Positions 35,660 to 47,305 of a stretch of DNA of 64,000 bases are shown piece after piece. The stretch spans positions 2,207,001 through 2,271,000 of the forward strand of contig JAIGNY010001437.1 in assembly GCA_020152595.1 (NCBI GenBank). The letters are read 5' to 3'. Source of the stretch: Chiridota heheva. Lineage: Eukaryota; Echinodermata; Holothuroidea; Apodida; Chiridotidae. A program made the translations under genes and the position numbers. The notes beneath the pieces were generated by a model. The model ran no database searches and had not been told where the DNA came from. It was given only the letters and a program-made list of their open reading frames with translations. The number at the start of each line of letters is the position of its first letter. Position 1 is the stretch's first letter.

Positions 35660-37735
35660 GCACTTACGTGTTGAAAAAGCAGACTGCTAGCAACAGGATC
35701 AGTATAACCTCATCTAACGGGTGCATCAGGATCATCCTATACCATCGGGAGAATTATCAAAGTGATACCATAAGGAGAATCATCAAAAGTGATAGCATCA
35801 GGAGGATCATCGAAGTGATAGCACCAGGAGGATCCTGGTGATAGCATCAGGATCATCCAAGTGATATCATCAGGAGGATTCAAGTGATATCATCATGAGG
35901 ATCCAAGTGATAGCACTAGGAAGATTCAAGTGATAGCACCAGGAACATCCAAGTGATAGCACCAGGAACATCCAAGTGATAGCACCAGGAGCATCCAAGT
36001 GATAGCATGAGGAGGATCTAAGAAATAGCATCGGGAACAACCAAGTGATAGCAACAGGAAGATCATCCAAGTGATAGCACTATGAGGATCCTAGTGATAG
36101 CAGCAGGATCATCGAAGTGATAGCACCAGGAGGATCCTAGTGATAGCAGCAGGATCATCCAAGTGATAGCACCAGGAGGATTCTAGTGACAGCAGCAGGA
36201 TCATCCAAGTGATAGCATCAGGAGGATCCAAGTTAAAGCATCAGGAGGATCCAAGTGATAGAATCATGAGGATCCAAGGGATGTTATCAGGAAGATTCAA
36301 GTGATACAATCAGTAGGATCCAAGTAATAGCATCAGGAGGATCCAAGTAATAGCATCAGCAGGATCCAAGTGATAGCATCATGAGGATCTAAGTGACAGT
36401 ATTAGAAAAATCCAAGTGATAGCATTTAAAGGATCTAAGTGATAGCACCAGGAGGATCCAAGTGATAGCATCAGGAAGATCCAAGTGATATCATCAGGAA
36501 AATCAAAGTGATAGCATCAGTAGGATCCAAGTGATATTAACAAGATTTAAGTGATAGCATCAGGAGGATCCAAGTGATATCATCAGGAGGATCCCAGTGA
36601 TAGCATCAGCAGGATCCAAGGAATAACATCAAGAGGATCCAAGTGATATTATCAGGAGGATCCAAGTAATAGCATCAGGAGGATCCAAGTGGTATCATCA
36701 GGAGGATCCAAGTGATAACATCAGGAAGATCCAATTGATATCAGGAGAATCCAGATGATAGTATCAGGAGGATCCAAGTGCTATCATCAGATGGATTTAA
36801 GTGATATCTTCAGAAAGATCGAAGTGATAACATCAGGAAGATCCAAGTGATATCATTAGGAGGATTTATTAAATATCATCAGCAGGATCCAAGTGATACA
36901 TGTGGAAGATCCAAGTGATATCATGAGCAGAATCGAAGTGATATTATCAGGAAGATGCAAGTGATAGCATCAGGAGGATCCGAGTGATAGCATTTGGAGG
37001 ATCTAAGTGATATCATCAGGAGAATCCAAGTGATATGAGGATCCAATAGGATCTAAGTGATATTATTAGGAAGATTCAAGTGATGACATTAGGATCCAAG
37101 TAATAGCATCAACAGGACCCAAGTGGTAGCATCATGAGGATCCAAGTGAGATAGCATAAGGAAGATCCAAGTGATATCATCAGAAGGATCCAAGTGATAT
37201 GATGTTCCAAGTAATATTATCAGGAAGATTAAAGTGATTACATCAGGATCCAAGTGATAGCATCAGCAGGATCCAAGTGGTAGCATCATTAGAATCTAAG
37301 TGATAGCATCAGGAAGATCCCAAGTGATATTATCAGGAGGATGCAAGTGATAGCATATGCCGGATCCAAGTGGTAGCATCATGAGGATCTAAGTGATAGC
37401 ATCAGGAAGATCCAAGTGATATCATCAGGAGGATCAAAGTGTAGGATTCAAGTGATATGAGGATCCAATGGGATCCAAGAGATATTATCAGGAAGATTCA
37501 AGTGATGACATCATGCAGGATCCAAGTGATAGCATCATCAGGATCCAAGTAATAGCATCATGAGGTTCCAAGTGATAACATCAGGAAGATCCAAGTAATA
37601 TCAGGAAGATTCAAGTGATGACATCAGGATCCAAATAATGGCATTAGCAGGATCCAAGTGGTAGCATCATGAGGATCTAAGTGATAGCATTAGGAGAATC
37701 CAAGTGATATCATCAGGAGTATCCAAGCGATAGCT
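35660..37735 (+). repeat. 23-bp minisatellite array (GATCCAAGTGATAGCATCAG)
   Basis: About 2.1 kb of degenerate 23-bp units with consensus containing GATCCAAGTGATAGCATCAG. Copies are more diverged than in the other arrays and include one-unit deletions, so it looks older. It starts about 75 bp after the exon 11 stop, so it would be 3' UTR or a following intron. Confidence 0.95.
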
Positions 37736-38039
37736 TTAGAAGGCCTTTTTGATGTTCTTCTTTTGAGATATTCACATTGCTGAAAGTCAAGCGTGGCTAT
37801 TAAGTATGAGTATGAATATGATTATTTTTGCCAAAAGAGGCACCATATATTTTAATCCACACCTATCCTATGAAAGTAGGTGGCATATTGGTGCTGTGAT
37901 CATGCCTTAGGGGTAAGGGGTGAATTTGTCCAAAGATTTGCTAATCAGTATTTTTTGTAATAAAGAATACTAACATGCTTGAATTTTATGTTTAATTGAA
38001 AAGATGGTCATTTTCACCACTTCGGAGTTGTAGACCCCT

Positions 38040-38155
38040 TGAACTAGGTTTAGGGGTTTAAATTAGGTAGGTTAAAGGGTTTAAATTAGGTAGGTTAAAG
38101 GGTTTAAATTAGGTAGGTTAAAGGGTTTAAATTAGGTAGGTTAAGGGGTTTACAA
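38040..38155 (+). repeat. Five 23-bp tandem repeats
   Basis: Five almost identical copies of a 23-bp unit with GGGTTTAAATTAGGTAGG. The sequence differs from the two larger 23-bp arrays nearby. Confidence 0.95.
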
Positions 38156-38224
38156 CTCATCATTTTCCTGAATGTCACATTGAAAGGGGTAATAGAACAA
38201 CAAGTTGGTGAGGTTTAGCGACAG

Positions 38225-38293
38225 GATTTAAAGGCACAACATGAGGAACTGTTGAACTTATTTCTTCAGGATCTGTCAGTGGGACAGATTAAG
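38225..38293 (+). CDS. HMG20: Candidate alternative exon of the HMG20-like gene
   Basis: A 69-nt open segment bounded by gcgacag and AAG|gtgtgt encodes DLKAQHEELLNLFLQDLSVG then QIK, coiled-coil-like, in phase 0 at both ends. It can follow exon 10 directly, or follow exon 11 cut at 35534, and would extend the helix. The acceptor has a poor polypyrimidine tract and an in-frame stop lies just upstream. Supported by phase and composition only. Confidence 0.45.
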
Positions 38294-38970
38294 GTGTGTA
38301 TGGTCTTCCATTGTTAACATGAAATGATTTATATAGAAGTACTTAACGTGTATGTTATTAGATTTAACAGGTGCTGAAGTGGGCCTACTGATTCTGTCTT
38401 GAAGGATTAGTTTAGTGATCAGTCATGTCCACATCTACTACGATATCTTGTACTTAAGACTTATAATGTTGTTACAAAATTACAAATGTAGACAGTTAAC
38501 TTGATAATAATGATGTAACTTGATAATAACATCCTCACCCTAACAATGAAATGTCTATAAATAAAATTATTCTAATTCTTTGCAAATTTGGAATATTTTA
38601 TCCAAATTTCCTCACGATGGTACAGTAGATCAGTTAGCTCACTCAACAAATCCAGTGATTTGCAGGTCACAAATCTCATTAACTAACCTTACAGGCTAGT
38701 GATAAATGTCTGAAATAAAAAGATTTTAGAATAAGTAATGTACTAATTTATTTCTGCTTGCTAAGTGTGTGTGTGTGTGTGTGAAAAGGACAGGAGGGGA
38801 GGGAGAATTACATACAAAAGATACATTTTAGAAGAAAAGTGGTGGAAATTGCCCCTGCAAATACTTCTGCCTGTCTGTGACCTCCATCATAATATGAAAA
38901 TGCTAGAGCACAGGATCTTGCCTTCAACACTTCCTTTCCAAACCATGCATTATATTGTTCTTTGTTGCAG

Positions 38971-39006
38971 ATTAGTTACAGAAGTTTCAAAAAGTTATTG
39001 AAATGA
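38971..39006 (+). CDS. HMG20: Candidate alternative last exon of the HMG20-like gene
   Basis: After a strong acceptor (tattgttctttgttgcag), 36 nt in phase 0 encode ISYRSFKKLLK and a TGA, with AATAAA five bases later at 39011. It accepts the candidate exon at 38225 in frame. This would give a natural transcript end without reading through the 23-bp array. No homology supports it. Confidence 0.4.
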   Translation: MSYRSFKKLLK

Positions 39007-39010
39007 AATG

Positions 39011-39016
39011 AATAAA
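39011..39016 (+). terminator. Possible polyadenylation signal
   Basis: AATAAA just after the candidate last exon. It is the best placed signal for the alternative gene end; another AATAAA near 37959 would suit the exon 11 model read through the array. Confidence 0.4.
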
Positions 39017-39726
39017 AAGTGCAAAATGCACATTGAAGATGAACGTGTGTGTACTTAGTATAGCCTAAATATGTAGGTACAGTACTGATGCTGTACAAGA
39101 ATTGTGCAATAGATTCGTATTCCAAATGAACAAATTTGTTTTAGTTTTATTCTGTAGAATCCTAGAAAATGACACAAGAGGCAGAAAAAGGAGAGCCGAT
39201 GATTTAAGTTTTTCTGTGAGTTTATGTGATAGAAAAAAGACAAATTGGTGAAAATAAATTTTGTTGATATCTTATTTTGTTCAGTTCAGGATTTCATCAG
39301 TGTGGTAAAACTGACCAGTACAATATAGTGTTGGGTAAATTAAAGTCATGTTTGACAAGGTTTTTGTTTATGGAATTGAGCAAAATGGCAGCATCCACGT
39401 GTCAACTTTAAATCCAAATAACTTCAGATAGGAATAAGCTTTTCACTTATTGTTTTGGTAGTTGTTTATTTTTCAATTCTCTATCAATTAGAATAAGGAA
39501 TATGTCTGCTTTAATTGTCCTTTATGGAATATATCCACATGAAAATTCATGGGAATATTCCTTTAAAAGAGCTGCACAGCGACAGTTTCATAGATGGATA
39601 GTGACATTTCAATTGTTCTCAAGAAAACAACTTTTTGTGTCATAATTGAATTCCTAAAGTTCCAGTCACCTTTTCTTAAAGTATTCTTAGACATGGAACA
39701 CCTATAAAATGGTCTATGCCTCATCC

Positions 39727-41405
39727 CAGTTTCACTCAACACCGCTATCCGGGAATCTTTGCAAAAAAGGAACACATCATTGCCATCTTTTTCAACCTCG
39801 AGAAAGCTTTCGACACCACTTGGAAATATGGCATCCGCAAACTTCACACCATCAGCCTCAGAAGGCCACCTCCCCATCTTTATTCAAAACTTTCTCTCAC
39901 CCAGGCAGTTTTAAGTTCATATTGGCCACACCCTCTCCAACCCCAACCCCCAAGAAGAGGGCATCCCCCAGGGCAGCATCCTCTCCCCCTACTCTTCAAC
40001 CTGAGCATTAACAAAATCGTGGACAACCTTGGCCCCAACACCAAACGTGCCCTCTACGTAAACGACTTCACCATCTTCTACTCCTCCCTAGCTTCCCTCT
40101 TGTCGAAAATAGGCTCCAACTCGGCCTCAATCAGCTGCAAGTCTGGTGCAACAATAACGGTTTTAAATTCTTCAAAGACAAGTCAGTCTGCATGCACTTC
40201 TGTCATTTCAACAACCCCACCCCAACCCAAACTTCGTGCTCAATGGCAATCGCATCCCTAAAGTTGACCACATGAAGTTCCTGGGTTTAACTCTAAACCC
40301 CAAACTCTCCTACAAGCAATACATCACCAGCCTTAAACAGAAATGCAACAGCTCCCTCAACATTCTGCACCTCCTCTCCAATGCCACTTGGGGTGCGAAC
40401 TGCCATGTTCTCCTCAAAATCTTCAGGCTCACCATTCGTGCCAAGCTTGACTATGGACAATATTGTCTACTGTGTCGTGTCGCTCACAACTCATACCTCA
40501 AACACATCAACACAATCCAAAATGAAGCCCTTAAGCTTATTTTTATACTCGTCCATCTCATCCTCCTGGCCCTCAACTTTATTAAGTACTCCCCACTTAG
40601 CCACTTTGCCATCTTCTCCAACTCCAAGGCTGTTCTTCTTTACTCAACCTTACATGAGATAATTCCACCTCCTCCTCCATAAACTCCTTTCGCCCACCCT
40701 CTGCAGGAAAAGTATTCTTTTCTTCTGAATACCCAGCCATGTTGGCATCCCTGGCAATGACAGGGCTGATGCAGCCACTAAGCTTGCCCTCAACCTCCCC
40801 TACCCCATTTCCCAAAACTCTTTCTGACATCAAACCGATTATTGCTTCCCTTGTTTGTGACCGTTGGCAAACCTCATGGGACTCCCAAATTGATAACAAA
40901 CTTAACGTACCAGCCAACCATTCCGATTAAACCCACCATCTACAACCTCTCCCGTGTCGACAACGTTCTTAGAATTGGTCACACCCACCTCACTCACTCT
41001 CACCTCATTAATGGGAACCCTCTGCAACAATTGCCATTGCACCCTCACAGTCCATCATCTTTGCCTTGCTTGCCCCCTGTACAACCTTCCCAGAGCTTCC
41101 CTTGCTCCCAACTCAATAGCTGAGCTCTTCCAAAAAAAAAAATCCTCCAGATAAAATGATCTCTTTCCTTCCTTTATCATGCTTCCCTCAACAACTGTAT
41201 TTAGTCCTCCTCTCCCACCACCTCTCTCTACTTTTGTTTTTTTAACCCATGCACCTCCTCTCTCGATCCCAGCTTTCTGGCTTTTAGTTCTCGTGTTTCT
41301 CTCAATCTCACCGTTTTCTTTCCTTCCTACCTCTGGAATGATCTAAGCTCTTAGGCACAATTTGACTCTAGCTGTTGTGCCGTTAAGCCCTCATCAAACA
41401 AACAT
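39727..41405 (+). pseudogene. 5'-truncated RNase-H-bearing LINE (copy 1)
   Basis: Frameshifted fragments in order: AKKEHIIAIFFNLEKAFDTT (RT motif A region), GHPPGQHPLPLLFNLSIN (motif B, shifted), YVNDF (the catalytic YxDD box with Asn for the first Asp), FLGLTLNPKLSYKQYI and RAKLDYG (thumb region). RNase H remnants (FSNSKAV, and a GIPGND-like motif near 40745) follow, then a C-terminal RIGHTHLTHSHLINGN motif. The 3' end reads GTGCCGTTAAGCCCTCATC, then AAACAAACA. The order and motifs fit an I-superfamily LINE. Truncated inside RT and inactive. Confidence 0.88.
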
Positions 41406-42824
41406 CTACAGTAGAAGGGGCACAAGAGCATGAGAGATATGACATCAGTGCCTTAGCCTTAGAGGAGGGAAACTGCGGGTCCAGACCCCACTGTTCTCAA
41501 ACTTAAGTTATCAAGGTCCCTCAGATCACACTGGATGGACACTGAAACTAAAAGATATGGTATTGTGAGGCTGACTACGCCACTGGACAGAAAGATGAGA
41601 AAGTTACTTGCAAAGGGGGGAGGGGCAGTCTGGAAGAGAGGGGGACAAGTGGCCGTCAGCTAAGGGCCCTGAAAATTGTCCTGGGGCCTCAGAATTTTTG
41701 TAATACGGGGGCCCAAAATTTGGTTTTGCCCCAGGACCTTGCACTTTTCTGGCAGCCCCAGAAATGCGGAAGGTAGAGATGAGGTTTGGAGGCTTACAAA
41801 TTAATCGCAAGTTGTACACTTTAAGGTAAGTTTATATTTATGATGCTTTATAATGATCTTTATCACTGAAAACTCAAATCCAAACTACAAATGTTTGTTT
41901 GGAAATTGCACAAAATAACAGTTTTAAAAAGTAAAGAATATAAACTTCAACTAATTGTAAAACATTTAAGTACTTTCATTCATGCGATAAATTAAAAACT
42001 TAACAAGGTTATCATGATTCAAGGTAAACTGAAAACTTCTTAAACAGCCTCAAAAGTAATACTTTCTTTACAAATGGATATTTTCACGCCAAGCTTGTAA
42101 GAATCCTATTCAGACCAAACACTTTAAATGATATTGCCTTCCTGGCAGCAAGCTATATGGGAAATATGAAGACTTTTTCAGAAAACGTTTTAGCCAAGCA
42201 AACCTTATTTTGTCTCTCGAACAAAGGTAATGTCATGAGTTTAGGTGACAATTAGCTATAAAGGAGGTATTTGGAAGGGGAACATAAACATATTATTATT
42301 CCCTACATACCCCCACCCCTGAAAAATATTGACAGATCATCAAGGATGGCAGTCCCTGTATCTGTCCAGTACTGGTGACATCCAAGACTAATAAAACATT
42401 AATTTTAGAACAGCCATCACTTCCTTTTCATACCAAAAAGAAATGTACTAAGGTTTCCTGCACATGACAAGACTACAATTCTTACACAAAACAACATGGG
42501 GCACCTACATCCTGCTCCTCTCTTCAACGTAGAGGTATAAACAGCTTTTCACACATGTAGCAGTATCTTACACTGTTACACTAAACTTATCTGAAGGACA
42601 AACCAACATAATAGCCTAATTTCTGGACCTGTTTTGATCCCATATAACAACCCCCTTTTACACCCATGCACATTGATGAAAGCTATCCACAAATTTTGCA
42701 TGGGAAGAGAGGGGGGACCGAGCAGGGAAGCAGTGGCAGGAGATCAGCATTATGTTTAAAAATACTGAGGTAATTTTGGGAATGTGCTGTTACGCAGACC
42801 TACACAATATTGCATAGGTGTCCT
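41406..42824. other. Intergenic sequence between convergent genes
   Basis: No gene or clear repeat was recognised. It includes a GC-richer stretch (41580-41780, AGGGGCAGTCTGG, GGGGGCCC) in otherwise AT-rich DNA, and presumably the 3' UTR of the minus-strand DYNC2I2 gene next to 42825. I found no convincing minus-strand AATAAA close by. Confidence 0.5.
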
Positions 42825-42954
42825 TTAGTCAAATGTAGCACTGGCAATCTCTGCGAGCTCTGAAACTTCCTTTGCTCCCTGATTGGTCAATTCATCACTC
42901 AGCTGCCACACCATGATGACTCCATCTGCATCACCAGTTGCCAGAAGTTGACAT
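42825..42954 (-). CDS. DYNC2I2: DYNC2I2 last coding exon
   Basis: 130 nt, acceptor tttattttccag, ending at TAA (42825-42827). Encodes (Q)[20 protein letters not shown], then a 21-residue acidic tail ending ATFD. The final WD repeat ends in VWQLS, followed by the short acidic C-terminus usual in WDR34. Confidence 0.92.
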
Positions 42955-45900
42955 CTGGAAAATAAAATCACAAACATTGAAATGGTTATTTTTTTTCATT
43001 CCTAATTGCTCACCATGGCAGGAAAAGTGAACATCCCCACCCCACATGATGACTAACTCAAGCTATTACATTCAAACCCAGTAATAACTCGCTGATGAAA
43101 ACCCTTTCAACATCCAAGACAATCCTCTGCACTGAGATTTTTCACATTGTCCAGCCCTTTCATTAAGAATTATCCCTTGGGGCCCCTCCAACATGACACC
43201 CTCGGTTTTCACAAAATCGGGTAATCCACACCTTCCAACCCGAGAGCCTCTCAACAGTTCACTTGCTAGCAACCAGCAATTGCTACACCATACACAACAC
43301 AGGGGTAATCTACACCTTCTAATCCAAAGTCTCTTCACAGTTCACTTGCTAGCAACCATCAATTGCTACACCATACACAACACGGGTAATCTACACCTTC
43401 CAATCCTAGAGTCTCTTCACAGTTCACTTGCTAGCAACCAGCAATTGCTACACCATACACAACACAGGGGTAATCTACACCTTCCAATCCTAGAGTCTCT
43501 TCACAGTTCACTTGCTAGCAACCATCAATTGCTACACCATACACAACACAGGGTAATCTACACCTTTCAATCCTTAGAGTCTCTTCAGGGTAATCTACAG
43601 TTCACTTGCTAGCAACCATCAATTGCTACACCATACACAACACAGGGTAATCTACACCTTCAATCCACAGTTCACTTGCTAGCAACCATCAATTGCTACA
43701 CCATACACAACACAGGGGTAATCTACACCTTCCAATCCAAAGTCTCTTCACAGTTCACTTGCTAGCAACCATCAATTGCTACACCATACACAACACAGGG
43801 GTAATCCACACCTTCCAATCCAAAGTCTCTTCACAGTTCACTTGCTAGCAACCATCAATTGCTACACCATACACAACACAGGGGTAATCTACACCTTCCA
43901 ATCCTAGAGTCTTTTCACAGTTCACTTGTTAGCAACCATCAATTGCTACACCATACACAACACAGGGGTAATCTACACCTTCCAATCCTAGAGTCTCTTC
44001 ACAGTTCACTTGCTAGCAACCAGCTATTGCTACACCATACACAACACAGGGGTAATCTACACCTTCCAAACCAAAGTCTCTTCACAGTTCACTTGCTAGC
44101 AACCATCAATTGCTACACCATACACAACACAGGGGTAATCTACACCTTCCAATCCTAGAGTCTTTTCACAGTTCACTTGTTAGCAACCATCAATTGCTAC
44201 ACCATACACAATAGGGTAATCTACACCTTCCAATCCTAGAGTCTCTTCACAGTTCACTTGCTAGCAACCATCAATTGCTACACCATACACAACACAGGGG
44301 TAATCTACACCTTCCAAACCAAAGTCTCTTCACAGTTCACTTGCTAGCAACCATCAATTGCTACACCATACACAACACAGGGGTAATCTACACCTTCTAA
44401 TCCAAAGTCTCTTCACAGTTCACTTGCTAGCAACCATCAATTGCTACACCATACACAACACAGGGGTAATCTACACCTTCCAAACCAAAGTCTCTTCACA
44501 GTTCACTTGCTAGCAACCATCAATTGCTACACCATACACAACACAGGGGTAATCCACACCTTCTTATCCAGTCTCTTCACAGTTCACTTGCTAGCAACCA
44601 TCAATTGCTACACCATACACAACACAGGGGTAATCTACACCTTCCAATCCAAAGTCTCTTCACAGTTCACTTGCTAGCAACCATCAATTGCTACACCATA
44701 CACAACACAGGGGTAATCCACACCTTCCAATCCTAGAGCCTCTCAACAGTTCACTTGCTAGCAACCATCAATTGCTACACCATACACAACACAGGGGTAA
44801 TCTACACCTTCCATCCACCTTCCATCAATTGCTTCACCATACACAACACAGGGGTAATCCACACCTTCCAATCCTAGAGTCTTTTTACAGTTCACTTGCT
44901 AGCAACCATCAATTGCTACACCATACACAAAGGGGCAATCTACACCTTCCAATCCAAGAGTCTCTTCACAGTTCACTTGTTAGTAACCAGCTATTGCTAC
45001 ACCATACACAACACAGGGGTAATCTACACCTTCCAAACCAAAGTCTCTTCACAGTTCACTTGCTAGCAACCAGCAATTGCTACACCATACACAACACAGG
45101 GGTAATCTACACCTTCCAATCCAAAGTCTCTTCACAGTTCACTTGCTAGCAACCATCAATTGCTACACCATACACAACACAGGGGTAATGCACACCTTCC
45201 AATCCTAGAGTCTCTTCACAGTTCACTTTTTAGCAACCAGCTATTATTATCAATTGCTACACCATACACAACACAGGGGTAATCTACACCTTCCACAATA
45301 ATCTACACCTTCCAACCCTAGAGGTCATTCATCTACACAACACAGGGGGGGCGGAAGTCACAATCCTGCTTTCAGTGAAGTAGAACAGATTAGTCCTTGG
45401 CTGACCTTAAAAATAAATATGCATTATAAGCCTGGAGGAATTTATGCAATGCCCATGAATGAATGATGGACCATTCTTCCTAAAGAGTTATTTTATCATA
45501 AGTAACCTACCTGACTCTTTGCAAAAGCTTAACTGTAGCATGATTACTGATACTAAAATCACTGAGTTTTCGTGGTGGGTTTTGTAATTACTAAGTCTAA
45601 AAGTCATACTCAAAGAAATAAGGTGCTTTGTGGTGGAAAAGACTGAAAATCTGTAGTAAGATTTGAATGTAATAAAACAATTTTGTTTGATGTGATGAAT
45701 ATGCAATCGCCACAAATTAATTCCTCAAAACAAAATTTCATAGTTTGTTTAAATGTTAGGTTATAATATTGTTCACTGAATAACTATGTTTTGCCCCCAA
45801 GCCCACTGCCCCTCCCCCTCCAAAATTGAAAAATACATCCTTGCCATGCAATTTATAGCTGTCATCTGTTGTGACTTCTGAAAATAGAAATTTATTCTTT

Positions 45901-47271
45901 TTAAGTCAAATAGCCAAGTAATGGACCCTGATTAAGTACTGATCATTAATGTAACAATGGTTGATAGTGTGACAAGTCCTTTACTGATAGTGTAACAATC
46001 GCCGATGATGTAATAAAAAACAACCGATAGTGTAGCAAAATGCTTGACCGAAAATGTAACAAATCTTGACCGATAAGGTAACAACAAATTTACGGACCAA
46101 TAATGTAACAATTCTTGACCGATAATCTAAACAAAAAATTATTGACTGATAATGTAATAAAAAAACCTGATAATGTAAAAGATTTAACAAATGAATTAAA
46201 AAAACACCCTATAGCGAAAGGAAGGATTTGGACTTCAGCCTCAATTTGAGTACGAGGCGTGAGCCCGCTACGTGGATTTAGAAACAATTGTCTTCAGGAG
46301 AGAACCCCTAGAAACTAGAGATGCATGATACGCTTTCAAGGTAAGAAAGGCAATAAAAATTGTATATACTGTAAGTTTAAAATACAATCGAGGGTCCAGA
46401 GTCCGTTACAATGCAGTTCATGGACTCCAATATACTGAGCATACTGAAGATATTTCATGTGGTGCTGGGGGATTAATTGTGGGGGTATGAATTAAAATTG
46501 GCAGACAAGAATTGTGATGCCGTCAGGCATAATTGTTTGCACAAAGCGAAAGCCTGCTTAGGGGCTTGAAGTGGGGCATTTTAGGAGCATGTCAAGTCAA
46601 TTTGTTATGTTTATTATTAAGGAGCACTAAACCCGATACAATTGGGGTCCAGATTGCGAAGCCCCTAAAGACTGAGCTTTGGGGCACTTAAGAGGCATGA
46701 TATGGAACAAAACTGAAGTCAATTTTGTTTTTATGGTTTTCATAAAATAACTAAGCCCAGCTGAAATTGGGTTCCTTGGGGGTACAGCAGCAAGGGTAGA
46801 AGCCTTGATTATGTTAATGGCTTTCTTTGCGTATAGCTCCCTTTCGATTACATGTCTGCATGTATTCAGGGAAAAAACAGTGTGGCGACAGTGATTTACC
46901 GACATATTTGTAGAAGACCGTAATCGAAAGGGGGGGATGGGGGGGGACACACACCCCCAAACGAAAGAAACAAAACATGACTCACAAAAAGCAAGATAAA
47001 CAAGAAAACAATGCATGGATGAGATTAACAATCATGGAGTTGCTAATCTTAACACCTTAAGTATACAGCATAGTAGGGGAAATAGCTAATAATAATAACT
47101 ATGGAGGGTAAAGGGGTCACTACCTCTTTGACCTTTGAACTTTTGACCCTAGAGTTTATGGGATGCAAGTTCATGTACCATGTGATACAAACATAGGATG
47201 GTATAGGTCTTGTGCTTTTGGAATTTAAAGTGGCATAATAATTGTACAAATTCAGGCCCGTAATCTGGTCC

Positions 47272-47305
<34 letters not shown>

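Noticed and set aside
38040..38155. Interstitial telomere repeat
   Set aside because: The 23-bp unit only superficially resembles TTAGGG/TTTAGGG; no run of telomeric hexamers exists.
38765..39001. 78-codon plus frame starting in a GT repeat
   Set aside because: Starts in a (GT)n run and has no homology; its end overlaps the better supported candidate exon in another frame.
43193..45149. Plus-strand frames of up to 153 codons with [13 protein letters not shown] repeats
   Set aside because: Artefacts of the 84-bp array inside a DYNC2I2 intron.
46627..47031. 134-codon minus-strand frame in the foldback interior
   Set aside because: I could not recognise a transposase or any other domain, and composition is uneven; not enough to call a gene.
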